Source: Marinobacter lipolyticus SM19 (GTDB lineage: Bacteria > Pseudomonadota > Gammaproteobacteria > Pseudomonadales > Oleiphilaceae). Taken from it: a stretch of 64,000 nt of DNA. The position numbers and the translations under genes were made by a program. This document shows positions 1 to 8,318 of the stretch, piece after piece. The notes beneath the pieces are model-generated. The model had not been told where the DNA came from. It was given only the letters and a program-made list of their open reading frames with translations, and ran no database searches. The stretch spans positions 1,070,873 to 1,134,872 of the forward strand of contig NZ_KE007306.1 of NCBI RefSeq assembly GCF_000397065.2. Reading direction: 5' to 3'. Within the stretch, counting starts at the first letter, position 1. Each line of letters begins with the position of its first letter.

Positions 1-358
1 ACACCCCATCCATCAGGGCAGACTGGTTTTCAGCCCCTATTACGATGGAGTACAACTGGCCGCCAACCGTTTCGGCATTCCTGAACCCCCGTTTCACACA
101 GGCACACGGCGTCCGCCATGGGCACTGGATGCGGTTCTGTTTCCACTGGTGGGGTTTGATGAATCGGGTGGGCGACTGGGAATGGGGGGAGGCTTCTATG
201 ACCGGACGTTCGCTTTTACCAGGCTTCGGCCACGACTGGCGCCCAAGCTGATAGGCATTGCCCATGATTTCCAGAAAGTGCCGGAATTACCCGTTGAGCC
301 ATGGGATGTGCCGTTGCACAGTGTGGTCACGGACCGGCGCTGTTATCGGGTTCGCTAG
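1..358 (+). CDS. 5-formyltetrahydrofolate cyclo-ligase, C-terminal part (cut by window edge)
   Basis: The frame is open from base 2 to the TAG at 356-358, so only the last ~118 codons are present. The translation carries the hallmark C-terminal block of the 5-FCL family, PLVGFD...GGRLGMGGGFYDRT, which forms the ATP/Mg-binding region. Members convert 5-formyl-THF to 5,10-methenyl-THF in the cytosol, recovering folate from the storage form. The true start lies upstream of the window. Its stop overlaps the stop of the next gene on the opposite strand through the shared bases CTAG at 355-358, so the two are convergent with no spacer. Confidence 0.9.
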   Translation, partial: HPIHQGRLVFSPYYDGVQLAANRFGIPEPPFHTGTRRPPWALDAVLFPLVGFDESGGRLGMGGGFYDRTFAFTRLRPRLAPKLIGIAHDFQKVPELPVEPWDVPLHSVVTDRRCYRVR

Positions 359-525
359 CGGTTGTCGCCAAGGGCAACATTTTCCAGGACCGCGCCACTG
401 GCCACGGCACGTGCGCTGGCACTCTGCTTTTCTTCAGAAGCGTGCAGTGAAGTAAAACCGGTGATCACAAGGCCAACTGCAAAAATCAGCACAACGGCCC
501 GGATGGCGTCAGGCTTGCGTTCCAT
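355..525 (-). CDS. small single-pass membrane or secreted protein, 56 aa, unknown function
   Basis: The ATG at 525 is preceded by TTGGAG about nine bases upstream; a TTG at 540 is in frame but less convincing. The short protein begins MERKPDAIRAVVLIFAVGLV, a basic start followed by one hydrophobic segment (about residues 9-24), then a polar, Ser/Ala-rich tail ending in GDNR. This fits a signal anchor or an uncleaved signal peptide. No known domain was recognised. It is convergent with the 5-FCL gene, the two stop codons overlapping in CTAG. It could be a chance frame, but the ribosome site and the organised signal-like sequence favour a real small gene. Confidence 0.5.
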   Translation of the reverse strand: MERKPDAIRAVVLIFAVGLVITGFTSLHASEEKQSASARAVASGAVLENVALGDNR

Positions 526-729
526 TAGGCGTTTCTCCAACTCCTGAAAAAGTAAAAACTCGAAAAATCAGTGGACTATTATTGCTTTTTAAGAATTAGA
601 CGAAAGACTAACACGCATCTCGATATTTACAATTTTTGACAGGTTAAAATTTTGTAAGGCGGGCGACAAAAACGCCTGACGAAATGAACCAAGCTAAAAT
701 TTCCCCCGCACACCCCTCACTCCGAAGTC
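526..729. other. intergenic stretch between ilvA end and small membrane protein gene
   Basis: About 200 AT-rich bases. A weak hairpin (AGGCG at about 657-661 with CGCCT at about 673-677) lies just beyond the ilvA stop on the minus strand and could act in ilvA termination, but it has no clear T-tract. Nothing else was recognised. Confidence 0.3.
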
Positions 730-2262
730 TCAGGTCTGACCGTTCCCGGCCCCCAGAAACAGCTGATAAGCCTCATTATCCGTCATGTCCTCATAACGGA
801 AGCCAACCTTATCCAGCATCAACTCGAAGTCCGCCAGGTCCTCGTCGTCCACCTGAGCACCCAGCAGTACCCGGCTATAGGCCGCACCGTGGTTGCGATA
901 GTGGAACAGGGAGATATTCCAACGCGTACCCAGAGACATCAGGAACTTCAGCAGCGCGCCCGGGCGCTCCGGGAACTGGAACTGGTAGACCTTCTCATTG
1001 GTCACTGAGGGTGCGTGGCCACCAACCATATGGCGAATGTGCTGCTTGGCGAATTCGCTGTCGGTCAGGTCTACCACGGAATAGCCAGCCTCCCGCAAGT
1101 CCTGCACCAGCTCATCCCGCCCCAGACCACCGGCCTGGATCTGAATGCCCACGAAGATGGTGGCCTTCTTGCTGTCAGCGTAGCGATAGTTGAACTCGGT
1201 GATGCTGCGCTTGTGTAGCGCGTTAATAAAAGTCTTGAAGGCACCTGGCTTCTCGGGAATGGTCACCGCCAGAATCGCTTCACGCTTTTCACCGATCTCG
1301 GTACGTTCGGAGACATAGCGCAGACGATCAAAATTCATATTGGCGCCACTGAGTGTCACCGCCATGTTTTCCCCTTCGATCTTCTCGCGCTCGATGTACT
1401 TCTTCACGCCGGCAACGCCAAGGGCACCCGCCGGTTCGGCGATGGAACGGGTATCCTCAAAGATGTCCTTGATAGCCGCACAGATTTCGTCGGTGGAGAC
1501 CGTGATCACCTCGTCCACATGGTCCTTGCAGATTTCCCACGGGTACGCACCGATCTGTTTGACCGCAACCCCGTCAGCGAAGATCCCGACTTCATCCAGC
1601 ACCACCCTTTCACCAGCCTTCATGGCGGCCTGCAGGCAGTTGGAATCCTCCGGCTCCACCCCGATCACCTTGATCTCGGGGCGCAGATACTTGATATAGG
1701 CCGCCATACCGGCAATCAGTCCGCCACCGCCCACGCAGATAAAGACTGCATGCAAGGGCTTGGTGAATTGCCACATGAGCTCCATGGCCACCGTACCCTG
1801 CCCGGCAATTACGTCCGGATCATCGTAGGGAGGGATGTAGGTGTAGCCATGCTTCTTGATCAGCTCCTGGGCATGGGCCGCCGCTTCGTCAAAGGCATCG
1901 CCCTTGAGTACCACCTTCGCGCCATGGTCCCGCACCGAACGCACCTTGATATCCGGAGTGGTCTGCGGCATCACAATGACTGACTTGATGCCCAGGTTCT
2001 TGGCCGCCAGGGCCACACCCTGGGCATGGTTACCAGCGGATGCGCAGATCACCCCTTTGGCTTTCTGTTCCTCGGAAAGCTGTGCAATCCGGTTGTACGC
2101 GCCGCGAATCTTGAAGGAAAACACCGGCTGGAGATCTTCACGCTTGAGATAAATCTGGTTATTAAAGCGTTTGGAGAGGCTGCGCGCCTCTGTCAGCGGC
2201 GTCTCGATAGCCACATCGTACACCCGGGCATCGAGAATTTTCTTGATATAGCGTTGCGGCAT
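730..2262 (-). CDS. ilvA: threonine ammonia-lyase, biosynthetic
   Basis: 510 aa, the usual length of the biosynthetic enzyme, which deaminates threonine to 2-oxobutanoate, the first step toward isoleucine. The N-terminal PLP fold-type II domain contains SFKIRGAYN with the PLP lysine at K51 and the glycine-rich phosphate loop CVGGGGLIAG near residues 176-185. Two ACT-like regulatory segments follow in the C-terminal third (about 320-400 and 415-500), where isoleucine and valine bind in the E. coli enzyme. These two domains distinguish it from the short catabolic TdcB. The gene stands alone and is divergent from rpiA across 138 bases. No isoleucine-rich leader peptide was seen upstream. Confidence 0.96.
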   Translation of the reverse strand: MPQRYIKKILDARVYDVAIETPLTEARSLSKRFNNQIYLKREDLQPVFSFKIRGAYNRIAQLSEEQKAKGVICASAGNHAQGVALAAKNLGIKSVIVMPQTTPDIKVRSVRDHGAKVVLKGDAFDEAAAHAQELIKKHGYTYIPPYDDPDVIAGQGTVAMELMWQFTKPLHAVFICVGGGGLIAGMAAYIKYLRPEIKVIGVEPEDSNCLQAAMKAGERVVLDEVGIFADGVAVKQIGAYPWEICKDHVDEVITVSTDEICAAIKDIFEDTRSIAEPAGALGVAGVKKYIEREKIEGENMAVTLSGANMNFDRLRYVSERTEIGEKREAILAVTIPEKPGAFKTFINALHKRSITEFNYRYADSKKATIFVGIQIQAGGLGRDELVQDLREAGYSVVDLTDSEFAKQHIRHMVGGHAPSVTNEKVYQFQFPERPGALLKFLMSLGTRWNISLFHYRNHGAAYSRVLLGAQVDDEDLADFELMLDKVGFRYEDMTDNEAYQLFLGAGNGQT

Positions 2263-2355
2263 GGGTCCGTCCGGAAGTCAGGGAGATTCATGGGAAAAAC
2301 GTACAGTGTAGAAACTTTGGTCGCCCTCCGTCTATAAGCGGTGACACCAGAAGGC

Positions 2356-2361
2356 TATAAT
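2356..2361 (+). promoter_or_regulatory. -10 hexamer of probable rpiA promoter
   Basis: A perfect TATAAT lies 40 bases before the rpiA start in the short ilvA/rpiA divergent gap. A convincing -35 at 17 bases (TATAAG at 2333-2338) is lacking, so only the -10 is called. Confidence 0.45.
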
Positions 2362-2400
2362 AGCGCCAAACGTATTCACTTACCCAACCGGAGTCCTTCC

Positions 2401-3081
2401 ATGACCCAGGACGAACTGAAAAAAGCCGTTGCCAGGGCCGCACTGGATTACATTGCCCCCCGCCTTGATAGCGACAGCGTTATTGGTGTGGGCACAGGCA
2501 GCACCGCCAATTTCTTTATCGACCTGTTGGCGGACATCCGCAATGAATTCGATGGCGCCGTTGCCAGTTCCGATGCCACCGCTGAGCGCCTGAAAGGCCA
2601 TGGCATCCCCGTTTACGACCTCAACAGCGTCAGTGAGCTGGAGTTCTATGTGGACGGTGCAGATGAGACCAACGAACACCTGGAACTGATCAAGGGCGGC
2701 GGTGGCGCGCTTACTCGTGAAAAGATCGTGGCGGCGGTTGCCAAGACCTTTATCTGCATTGCCGACGAGTCCAAGCTGGTTGGCACCCTCGGGACCTTCC
2801 CACTACCGGTCGAAGTTATCCCCATGGCCCGCAGCCATGTCGGCCGTGAAATTGTCCGCCTCGGCGGCGACCCTGTCTATCGGGAAGGCTTCACCACTGA
2901 CAACGGCAATATCATCCTGGACATACACAACATGGACATTTCCCGCCCCATTCAGGTTGAAGAGAAGCTGAACCAGATTGTCGGGGTCGTCACCAACGGA
3001 CTGTTCGCCCGTCGTCCGGCGGATCTGTTGTTGCTGGGCACCAGCAGCGGCGTGAAAAGCATCCCACGCCAGGGGAGCTAA
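2401..3081 (+). CDS. rpiA: ribose-5-phosphate isomerase A
   Basis: 226 aa, close to the ~220 aa norm. It interconverts ribose 5-phosphate and ribulose 5-phosphate in the non-oxidative pentose phosphate pathway. Family motifs are all present: [10 protein letters not shown] (31-40), DGADE (85-89) with the catalytic Asp, and [11 protein letters not shown] (98-108) with the catalytic Glu and Lys. The ATG at 2401 is chosen because GGAG lies at 2391-2394 and the protein then begins MTQDELKK as in homologues; an in-frame start at 2341 would add 20 unsupported residues upstream of the -10 box. Stop TAA at 3079-3081. Confidence 0.96.
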   Translation: MTQDELKKAVARAALDYIAPRLDSDSVIGVGTGSTANFFIDLLADIRNEFDGAVASSDATAERLKGHGIPVYDLNSVSELEFYVDGADETNEHLELIKGGGGALTREKIVAAVAKTFICIADESKLVGTLGTFPLPVEVIPMARSHVGREIVRLGGDPVYREGFTTDNGNIILDIHNMDISRPIQVEEKLNQIVGVVTNGLFARRPADLLLLGTSSGVKSIPRQGS

Positions 3082-3130
3082 CCTCCTTCAGCAGAGCTTT
3101 CTGGCAATTCAGGCCAGCCAGCCCCGGTCC

Positions 3131-3152
3131 ATACCAAGCGCTTGCTTGGTAT
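3131..3152. promoter_or_regulatory. perfect 9-bp inverted repeat, probable TetR-family operator
   Basis: ATACCAAGC (3131-3139) and its exact complement GCTTGGTAT (3144-3152) flank GCTT. It lies 54 bases ahead of the acyl-CoA dehydrogenase start. Length and symmetry suit a TetR-family dimer, a common type of regulator for acyl-CoA catabolism. No regulator gene is adjacent, so the binding protein is unknown. Confidence 0.55.
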
Positions 3153-3171
3153 CCACAATTGAGCGACACTG

Positions 3172-3199
3172 CCTCCCAAGGTTTCCGATCATTGGGAGG
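3172..3199 (+). promoter_or_regulatory. hairpin enclosing the ribosome-binding site of the acyl-CoA dehydrogenase
   Basis: CCTCCCAA (3172-3179) is fully complementary to TTGGGAGG (3192-3199), with a 12-base loop. The downstream arm is the Shine-Dalgarno sequence of the gene starting at 3206. In mRNA the site would be paired, which would limit translation unless the stem opens. A four-T tract follows, so a weak rpiA terminator is an alternative reading. Confidence 0.5.
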
Positions 3200-3205
3200 T
3201 TTTCC

Positions 3206-4345
3206 GTGTCCGATTACTTCAACGATATTCATGAACAGGCCCGCCTGAGCGCCCGCAAGTTTATTGCCACCCACGTCCTTCCCCACATTGACGACTGGGA
3301 AGAAACCGGTGAATTTCCTCGCGACCTCTACAGGAAGGCCGGCGACGCCGGGTTGCTCGGCATTGGATTTCCCGAAGCCCTCGGGGGCACTGGAGAGGGC
3401 GATGTATTCCTGAAGGTCGCCGTCTCCGAGGAATTGATGCGTTCCACCTCGGGCGGCCTGGTGGCCAGCCTCGGCTCCCTGGACATCGGTCTGCCTCCCG
3501 TCGCCAAGTGGGCGAAGCCGGAAGTTCGCGAGCAGGTTGTTCCTCCGGTGCTGCGCGGTGAAAAGATTGCCGCACTCGCCGTCACCGAGCCCGGTGGAGG
3601 CTCCGACGTCGCCAACTTAAAGACCCGTGCCGTCCGTGATGGGGACCATTACATCGTCAATGGCAGCAAGACCTTCATCACCAGCGGTATGCGCGCGGAC
3701 CACTACACCGTTGCCGTTCGCACCGGAGGTGAGGGGCACGGCGGCATCAGTCTGCTGCTGATCGACCGCGACATGCCGGGTTTTTCCACCGGCAAGAAGC
3801 TGCGAAAAATGGGCTGGTGGGCCAGCGACACGGCAGAACTGTTCTTCGAGGACTGCCGGGTACCTGCCAACCGCCTGATCGGCGCCGAGAACGCCGGCTT
3901 CATTGCCATCATGAGCAACTTTCTCGCCGAACGCCTGATGCTGTCCATCATGGCCTACACGACCGCCGATATTGCTCTGGAGGCCTCCCTGGCTTATGCC
4001 AAACAACGCCAGGCTTTCGGCCGCTCCATTGACCGATTCCAGGTAACCCGCCACAAACTGGTGGACATGGCCACCCAGGTGGATATCGCACGGGAGTACA
4101 CCTATCGCTGTGCCGCCCTGATGCAGGCTGGAAAAAACCCCGTCAAACAGGTGGCCATGGCGAAGAATTTTGCGGTGGAAGTGTGTGAAAAAGTCACCCG
4201 CGAGGCGGTCCAGATTCACGGCGGAATGGGCTATATGCGGGAGTCCGTGGTTGAGCGCCTGTACCGGGATGCCAAGATTCTGTCCATCGGCGGCGGCACC
4301 GACGAAATCATGAAGGAACTGATCGCCAAGCAAATGCGACTTTGA
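3206..4345 (+). CDS. acyl-CoA dehydrogenase (long-chain/isovaleryl type)
   Basis: 379 aa from a GTG start with GGGAGG five to six bases upstream; the longer frame from 3146 would run through the hairpin and is rejected. The flavoprotein oxidises acyl-CoA to 2-enoyl-CoA and passes electrons to ETF. Seen are TEPGGGSDV (127-135) for the FAD/substrate site, GSKTFITSG (153-161), and the C-terminal QIHGGMGYM and GGGTDEI. The medium-chain catalytic Glu position is a Gly here (GGGTDEI), while AERL at 241-244 supplies Glu242 where long-chain and isovaleryl enzymes carry the base. Substrate length cannot be fixed by eye. A palindrome and a hairpin upstream suggest specific regulation. Confidence 0.9.
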   Translation: MSDYFNDIHEQARLSARKFIATHVLPHIDDWEETGEFPRDLYRKAGDAGLLGIGFPEALGGTGEGDVFLKVAVSEELMRSTSGGLVASLGSLDIGLPPVAKWAKPEVREQVVPPVLRGEKIAALAVTEPGGGSDVANLKTRAVRDGDHYIVNGSKTFITSGMRADHYTVAVRTGGEGHGGISLLLIDRDMPGFSTGKKLRKMGWWASDTAELFFEDCRVPANRLIGAENAGFIAIMSNFLAERLMLSIMAYTTADIALEASLAYAKQRQAFGRSIDRFQVTRHKLVDMATQVDIAREYTYRCAALMQAGKNPVKQVAMAKNFAVEVCEKVTREAVQIHGGMGYMRESVVERLYRDAKILSIGGGTDEIMKELIAKQMRL

Positions 4346-4363
4346 CGAGAGACCAACGTTTAG

Positions 4364-4392
4364 TTTCGATCCACAACAGAGTCCCGTATAAT
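4364..4392 (+). promoter_or_regulatory. sigma-70 promoter of ppa
   Basis: A TTTCGA -35 at 4364-4369 and perfect TATAAT -10 at 4387-4392 are separated by 17 bases, 49 bases before the ppa start and just after the upstream stop codon. Confidence 0.65.
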
Positions 4393-4441
4393 TGCGCCCA
4401 CTTTTTAAACGCAGTTAAACGTACCTCAGGAAGGATTGCTC

Positions 4442-4969
4442 ATGAACTTCGACAACATCCCGGCAGGCAAGAACCCGCCAGAAGACATCTACGTCGCCAT
4501 TGAAATCCCGTGCAATAGCTCGCCGGTCAAGTACGAGCTGGACAAGGACATGGGCGCGCTGCTGGTTGACCGGTTCATGGCCACCCCCATGTTCTACCCG
4601 GCCAACTACGGCTTCATCCCCCACACCCTGGCTGACGACGGCGACCCCCTCGATGTACTGGTAGTCACCCCATACCCGATACAGGCCGGCTCGGTCATTC
4701 GCTGCCGTCCTGTTGGCGTTTTGAACATGGAAGACGAAGCCGGTGGTGATGCCAAACTGGTCGCGGTGCCTCACGACAAGCTGACGACTTCTTATCATGA
4801 CGTTAAGGAAATCGACGACCTGCCCGAGCTGTTGCGGGATCAGATCCAGCACTTCTTCGAGAACTACAAGACTCTGGAGCCGGGCAAGTGGGTCAAGGTA
4901 CAGGGTTGGGGCAATGCTGAAGAAGCCAAAAAGGCTATCGTTGAGTCGGTGAACGCCTACAAAGGCTGA
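4442..4969 (+). CDS. ppa: inorganic pyrophosphatase (family I)
   Basis: 175 aa, the standard size of the hexameric bacterial enzyme. It hydrolyses pyrophosphate to drive biosynthetic reactions in the cytosol. The signature DDGDPLD at 65-71 supplies the metal-binding aspartates, and YPANYGFIP (52-60) and VDRFM are conserved. The start at 4442 follows AGGAAGG (4428-4434) by seven bases and gives the expected [10 protein letters not shown]; an in-frame TTG at 4436 is too close to the SD. It is monocistronic, with its own promoter and a strong terminator. Confidence 0.97.
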   Translation: MNFDNIPAGKNPPEDIYVAIEIPCNSSPVKYELDKDMGALLVDRFMATPMFYPANYGFIPHTLADDGDPLDVLVVTPYPIQAGSVIRCRPVGVLNMEDEAGGDAKLVAVPHDKLTTSYHDVKEIDDLPELLRDQIQHFFENYKTLEPGKWVKVQGWGNAEEAKKAIVESVNAYKG

Positions 4970-4984
4970 ACACCGCACTTCCAT

Positions 4985-5017
4985 AAAAAAACCGGGCCAT
5001 GACAGCCCGGTTTTTTT
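4985..5017. terminator. bidirectional intrinsic terminator between ppa and DUF2333 gene
   Basis: CCGGGC (4992-4997) pairs with GCCCGG (5005-5010), extended by A-tract and T-tract on either side (seven T at 5011-5017). It lies between convergent genes and can serve both strands. Confidence 0.85.
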
Positions 5018-5054
5018 ATGCCTGAATCATTGCCGGTTACCGGCAAACGTGACA

Positions 5055-6107
5055 TCAGCCACGGGACAGCAGATCCCGCATATCACTGATCGCGGCGCTA
5101 GCACGCGACAGATACGCCGCCATGGTCAGAGAGTGATTGGCCAGCACCCCAAAACCACTGCCGTTCAGAATCACCGGACTCCACATGGAGCCCTGGGCAC
5201 CTTCCAGTTCGATGATGATCTGCTTCACACTGGCCATCGCGTTCTTGTCGTTCAGTACTTTGCGGAAATCGACCTCAATGGCGTGGAAGATGTGCAACAG
5301 GGCCCAGGAACTGCCGCGCGCTTCATAAAACACGTTATCTATCTGGGTCCATGGCGTCTTGACTTCCTCCCCGGAAGCTTCTTCGGCCAATGGATCATCA
5401 GGGTTAAGGTTTGCTACCGCCTCCGATACAGAGGCCTTGCCCACACTCTCGCCCAGGGTACGTGACAGACTGCCGAGCCGGGTTTCAAGATCCGCCAGCC
5501 AGTTATTCAGGTTGTCTGCGCGGGCAAAGAACTGGGCTGAGGGCTGATCCCGGCGCGATAGTCGGTCCAGGTAGCGATACAGCGCTTCGATGCCCCGACG
5601 GTATTCCGCCTCGGTGGAGGGAATGGCCCAGCTGCCACTGTCGAAGTGGAACTGGGGTTCAGCGACGATCAGGTCCGGATCTTCCGCCGATTGGCTCTGG
5701 GACCGGCTGATGTCCTTACGCATCGCACGGGACAGATCGCGTAGTTGAACCAGCGCGCCGTACTCCCAGCTTGGCATGTTGTCCAGCCACAACCCGGGAG
5801 GGAAAATATCATTGGAGATATAGCCACCGGGCTTGTCCAGCAGGGTTTCTGCCACACGGATCATGGTCACAGTGGTGGCAAACCCGGCAACCGGCTCCCG
5901 GTCCATTTCAGATGCGACAGTACGGGTATGCTCCCGCACCGAGAAGGTGTCCGGCTCACTGCTCCAGAACATGCCCAGCACCACCGCTACCAGTAGATAC
6001 ACACCCAGTACAATGAGGATGAATTTACCAATCACACCACTTCCATCGGTGTAATCCTGTACATCGTCCTTACGATCCCTGAAATACTGTCTGATTCTAC
6101 CCGGCAT
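5055..6107 (-). CDS. DUF2333 family inner-membrane protein
   Basis: 350 aa. A basic N-terminus is followed by one transmembrane helix (about residues 25-46, FILIVLGVYLLVAVVLGMFW) and then a large, probably periplasmic, mostly helical domain. The WDNMPSWEYGALVQ-like region (about 105-120) and the order match DUF2333 as I recall it. No biochemical role is known. It starts 18 bases after the LapD-like gene on the same strand, so the two are probably co-transcribed. A link to c-di-GMP or cell-surface adhesion is inference from this context only. Confidence 0.8.
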   Translation of the reverse strand: MPGRIRQYFRDRKDDVQDYTDGSGVIGKFILIVLGVYLLVAVVLGMFWSSEPDTFSVREHTRTVASEMDREPVAGFATTVTMIRVAETLLDKPGGYISNDIFPPGLWLDNMPSWEYGALVQLRDLSRAMRKDISRSQSQSAEDPDLIVAEPQFHFDSGSWAIPSTEAEYRRGIEALYRYLDRLSRRDQPSAQFFARADNLNNWLADLETRLGSLSRTLGESVGKASVSEAVANLNPDDPLAEEASGEEVKTPWTQIDNVFYEARGSSWALLHIFHAIEVDFRKVLNDKNAMASVKQIIIELEGAQGSMWSPVILNGSGFGVLANHSLTMAAYLSRASAAISDMRDLLSRG

Positions 6108-6125
6108 CGGTTATTCAACCCCCTG

Positions 6126-8120
6126 TCAGTTATCGTTATCCGCCTGGAACGGCCGGCCCAGATGATAGCCCATCGCACCATCCACACCTAATGCACACAA
6201 CACGTCGTATTCTTTGGCGGTTTCCACACCCGTGGCGAACACTTTCACCCCTCGACTGTGGGCGATGGCCACCACAGACTCCAGATAAAAGCGGTTTTCT
6301 TCATGACTATCGATACCATGAATAAAGCTGTTATCAATACGAAGCCCCTGGAACCTCAGATTCCTCAGGTAGCTGAAAGGCACGCCGCCAACCCCGAAGC
6401 GGTCCACCAGCACCGCCACATCGAGTCGATTCAGCGCCCGTACCAGCAAGCCAACCGCCGTCCGGTGATGGTGCACGGTTTGCTCCGAAATACCAACCCA
6501 GAGGCGTTTCCGCGATGGCCCGGCCGATTCCAGGCACTCGATCAGGTCTTGCCGGAAGGAATCGCTGGCCACGGATGACGCCCCCAGAGTCAACGCCAGA
6601 CTCGCCTGGGGTTGTCTTTCAAGCAGAACAAGGGCATGACGCACCACCAACTGATCAATTTCCGCGATCATCCCGAAGCGCTCGGCAATCGGCACAAACA
6701 CAGCAGCCCTGAGCTCCCCTTCATCACTTTCAATGCGCGAGAAAACCTGATGATAGACCAGATGGCCATTGCCGTTGACCACCATGGGCTGAAGCCACAA
6801 CGATAACTGATCGTGATCAATGGCCCAGCGTATGATGGCACGCCAGGTTTCAAGATTATGGTGGCCATCACGCTCAGGGTCCGCCGCCTGACAATCAGTC
6901 TGGGGCCTGGTCTGTGCCTGTCGCAACGCCTCATCGGCGGCAACCATCAGCTCCCTGGCGTTCCGGTCTTCCAGCGCCTGGGCCACACCTCCGTGAACCA
7001 TCACATCCATGGGCGATGCCCGATCAGCGTATACACCATCCAGCTCTTCCAGAAGTTGATGGCACCAGACAATGCCATCCGCCTGTGTAACGCCCGGTAA
7101 AAAAATCGCAAACTCGGCACCACTTCGGCGACCTGCAAATGCCCCTGTATGGTCCCGCACAAACTGGTTGATAACGCCGGCAATGCTCAGCAGTAAACGA
7201 TCGGCTTCACTGCGACCATAGGTCGTGTTGTACAAAGTAAAGTCGTCCAGCTGTATCAGGAACAACACCCCCGGAGCAGCACGCTCCTCCGACTCCACCT
7301 CAACTTTCAGGCGTTGATCGAATGCACTCCGGCTCGCCAGCCCGGTGACAGTGTCCTCATTGCTGACCCGTCGCAAATGCTGAATCAGTTTCGCCTGCCC
7401 CTCGAACAGCGCACCGAGGTCATCCGCCATCTGGTTCATCGCACGGGTGACCTGGTTCAGGTCACGGGTGGAATTAACGTCGACACGTTTGCGGAAATCT
7501 CTACGGCCCAACGCCTCAGCCTGTTTTTCAAGCGCTTTCAGCGGCTTGAGCAGTCTTCTCACCATCCAGAACAACAGCAACAGGCCGACAGTACCAACCA
7601 CCATGGTTCCGCCGATCATCCCTATGGTCACATGCCAGAGATCACGATAGGCACGTCCCGGATGACTGACAACTTCGACATACCCCAGGCGGGACCACCC
7701 CCGAACCACTTCCGCCCGCCCCACTGGCAAAGGCAAATCCGCCAAGGTTACAAACCAGGATGGCACCCCAGCACCGGACACGGTTGTTTGTCGCCCCGCC
7801 ACCCATTCGCCCGAGTGGTCGAAGTACACCATCGACAGGTAACGTCCGCTATCGAACACCGAGTCAATCAGGGATTCGGAAGCAACCGGATCACGTCCAT
7901 CAATAGCATTGGACAGCGACAGCCCCACCGCAGTGGCGCCATCACGGGCATGCCCTTCCAGTTGATCTGACACGTAGTCCCGGAAACGATCAAAGCTGAA
8001 GGCAAGACTGGCCAGCAGAATCAGCAATAGCAGGCTGCCGGTATAAAGCAACAGCAGAGAACGAAGGGAAATCAGACCCCTCTGGCGAAAAGGCAAAGCT
8101 AGAGACTGCATCCGTGCCAT
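6126..8120 (-). CDS. LapD-like c-di-GMP receptor with degenerate GGDEF and EAL domains
   Basis: 664 aa. Order: transmembrane helix (about 20-44), periplasmic sensor resembling the LapD/MoxY N-terminal domain, second helix (about 165-187), HAMP (about 188-240), GGDEF and EAL. The GGDEF motif reads RSGAEF, and the EAL signature, normally HEALxR, reads HQVFSRI, so the catalytic Glu is missing. Both enzymatic activities are therefore expected to be lost while c-di-GMP binding to the EAL fold may remain, as in Pseudomonas LapD, which signals outward to the protease LapG. No lapG or lapA lies in this window. GGAGG precedes the ATG by nine bases. Divergent from a diguanylate cyclase and followed by DUF2333. 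Confidence 0.85.
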   Translation of the reverse strand: MARMQSLALPFRQRGLISLRSLLLLYTGSLLLLILLASLAFSFDRFRDYVSDQLEGHARDGATAVGLSLSNAIDGRDPVASESLIDSVFDSGRYLSMVYFDHSGEWVAGRQTTVSGAGVPSWFVTLADLPLPVGRAEVVRGWSRLGYVEVVSHPGRAYRDLWHVTIGMIGGTMVVGTVGLLLLFWMVRRLLKPLKALEKQAEALGRRDFRKRVDVNSTRDLNQVTRAMNQMADDLGALFEGQAKLIQHLRRVSNEDTVTGLASRSAFDQRLKVEVESEERAAPGVLFLIQLDDFTLYNTTYGRSEADRLLLSIAGVINQFVRDHTGAFAGRRSGAEFAIFLPGVTQADGIVWCHQLLEELDGVYADRASPMDVMVHGGVAQALEDRNARELMVAADEALRQAQTRPQTDCQAADPERDGHHNLETWRAIIRWAIDHDQLSLWLQPMVVNGNGHLVYHQVFSRIESDEGELRAAVFVPIAERFGMIAEIDQLVVRHALVLLERQPQASLALTLGASSVASDSFRQDLIECLESAGPSRKRLWVGISEQTVHHHRTAVGLLVRALNRLDVAVLVDRFGVGGVPFSYLRNLRFQGLRIDNSFIHGIDSHEENRFYLESVVAIAHSRGVKVFATGVETAKEYDVLCALGVDGAMGYHLGRPFQADNDN

Positions 8121-8318
8121 AACTGGCGGCCTCCGGGACCCGTCGGGTCCTGAAAAATGAGGTCCTGCCGGGCCCCTGATGTGATCTGCCCCGCAGAGTT
8201 GACAAACATTTACACAGCATGATCTACGCCGACAACATTAAACACTATAGACTCTGTGAAGGACTCGTGTCCCGGAGAGGGGCGACACTATAACGAGAAA
8301 AAGACAGGTCGGATTGCA

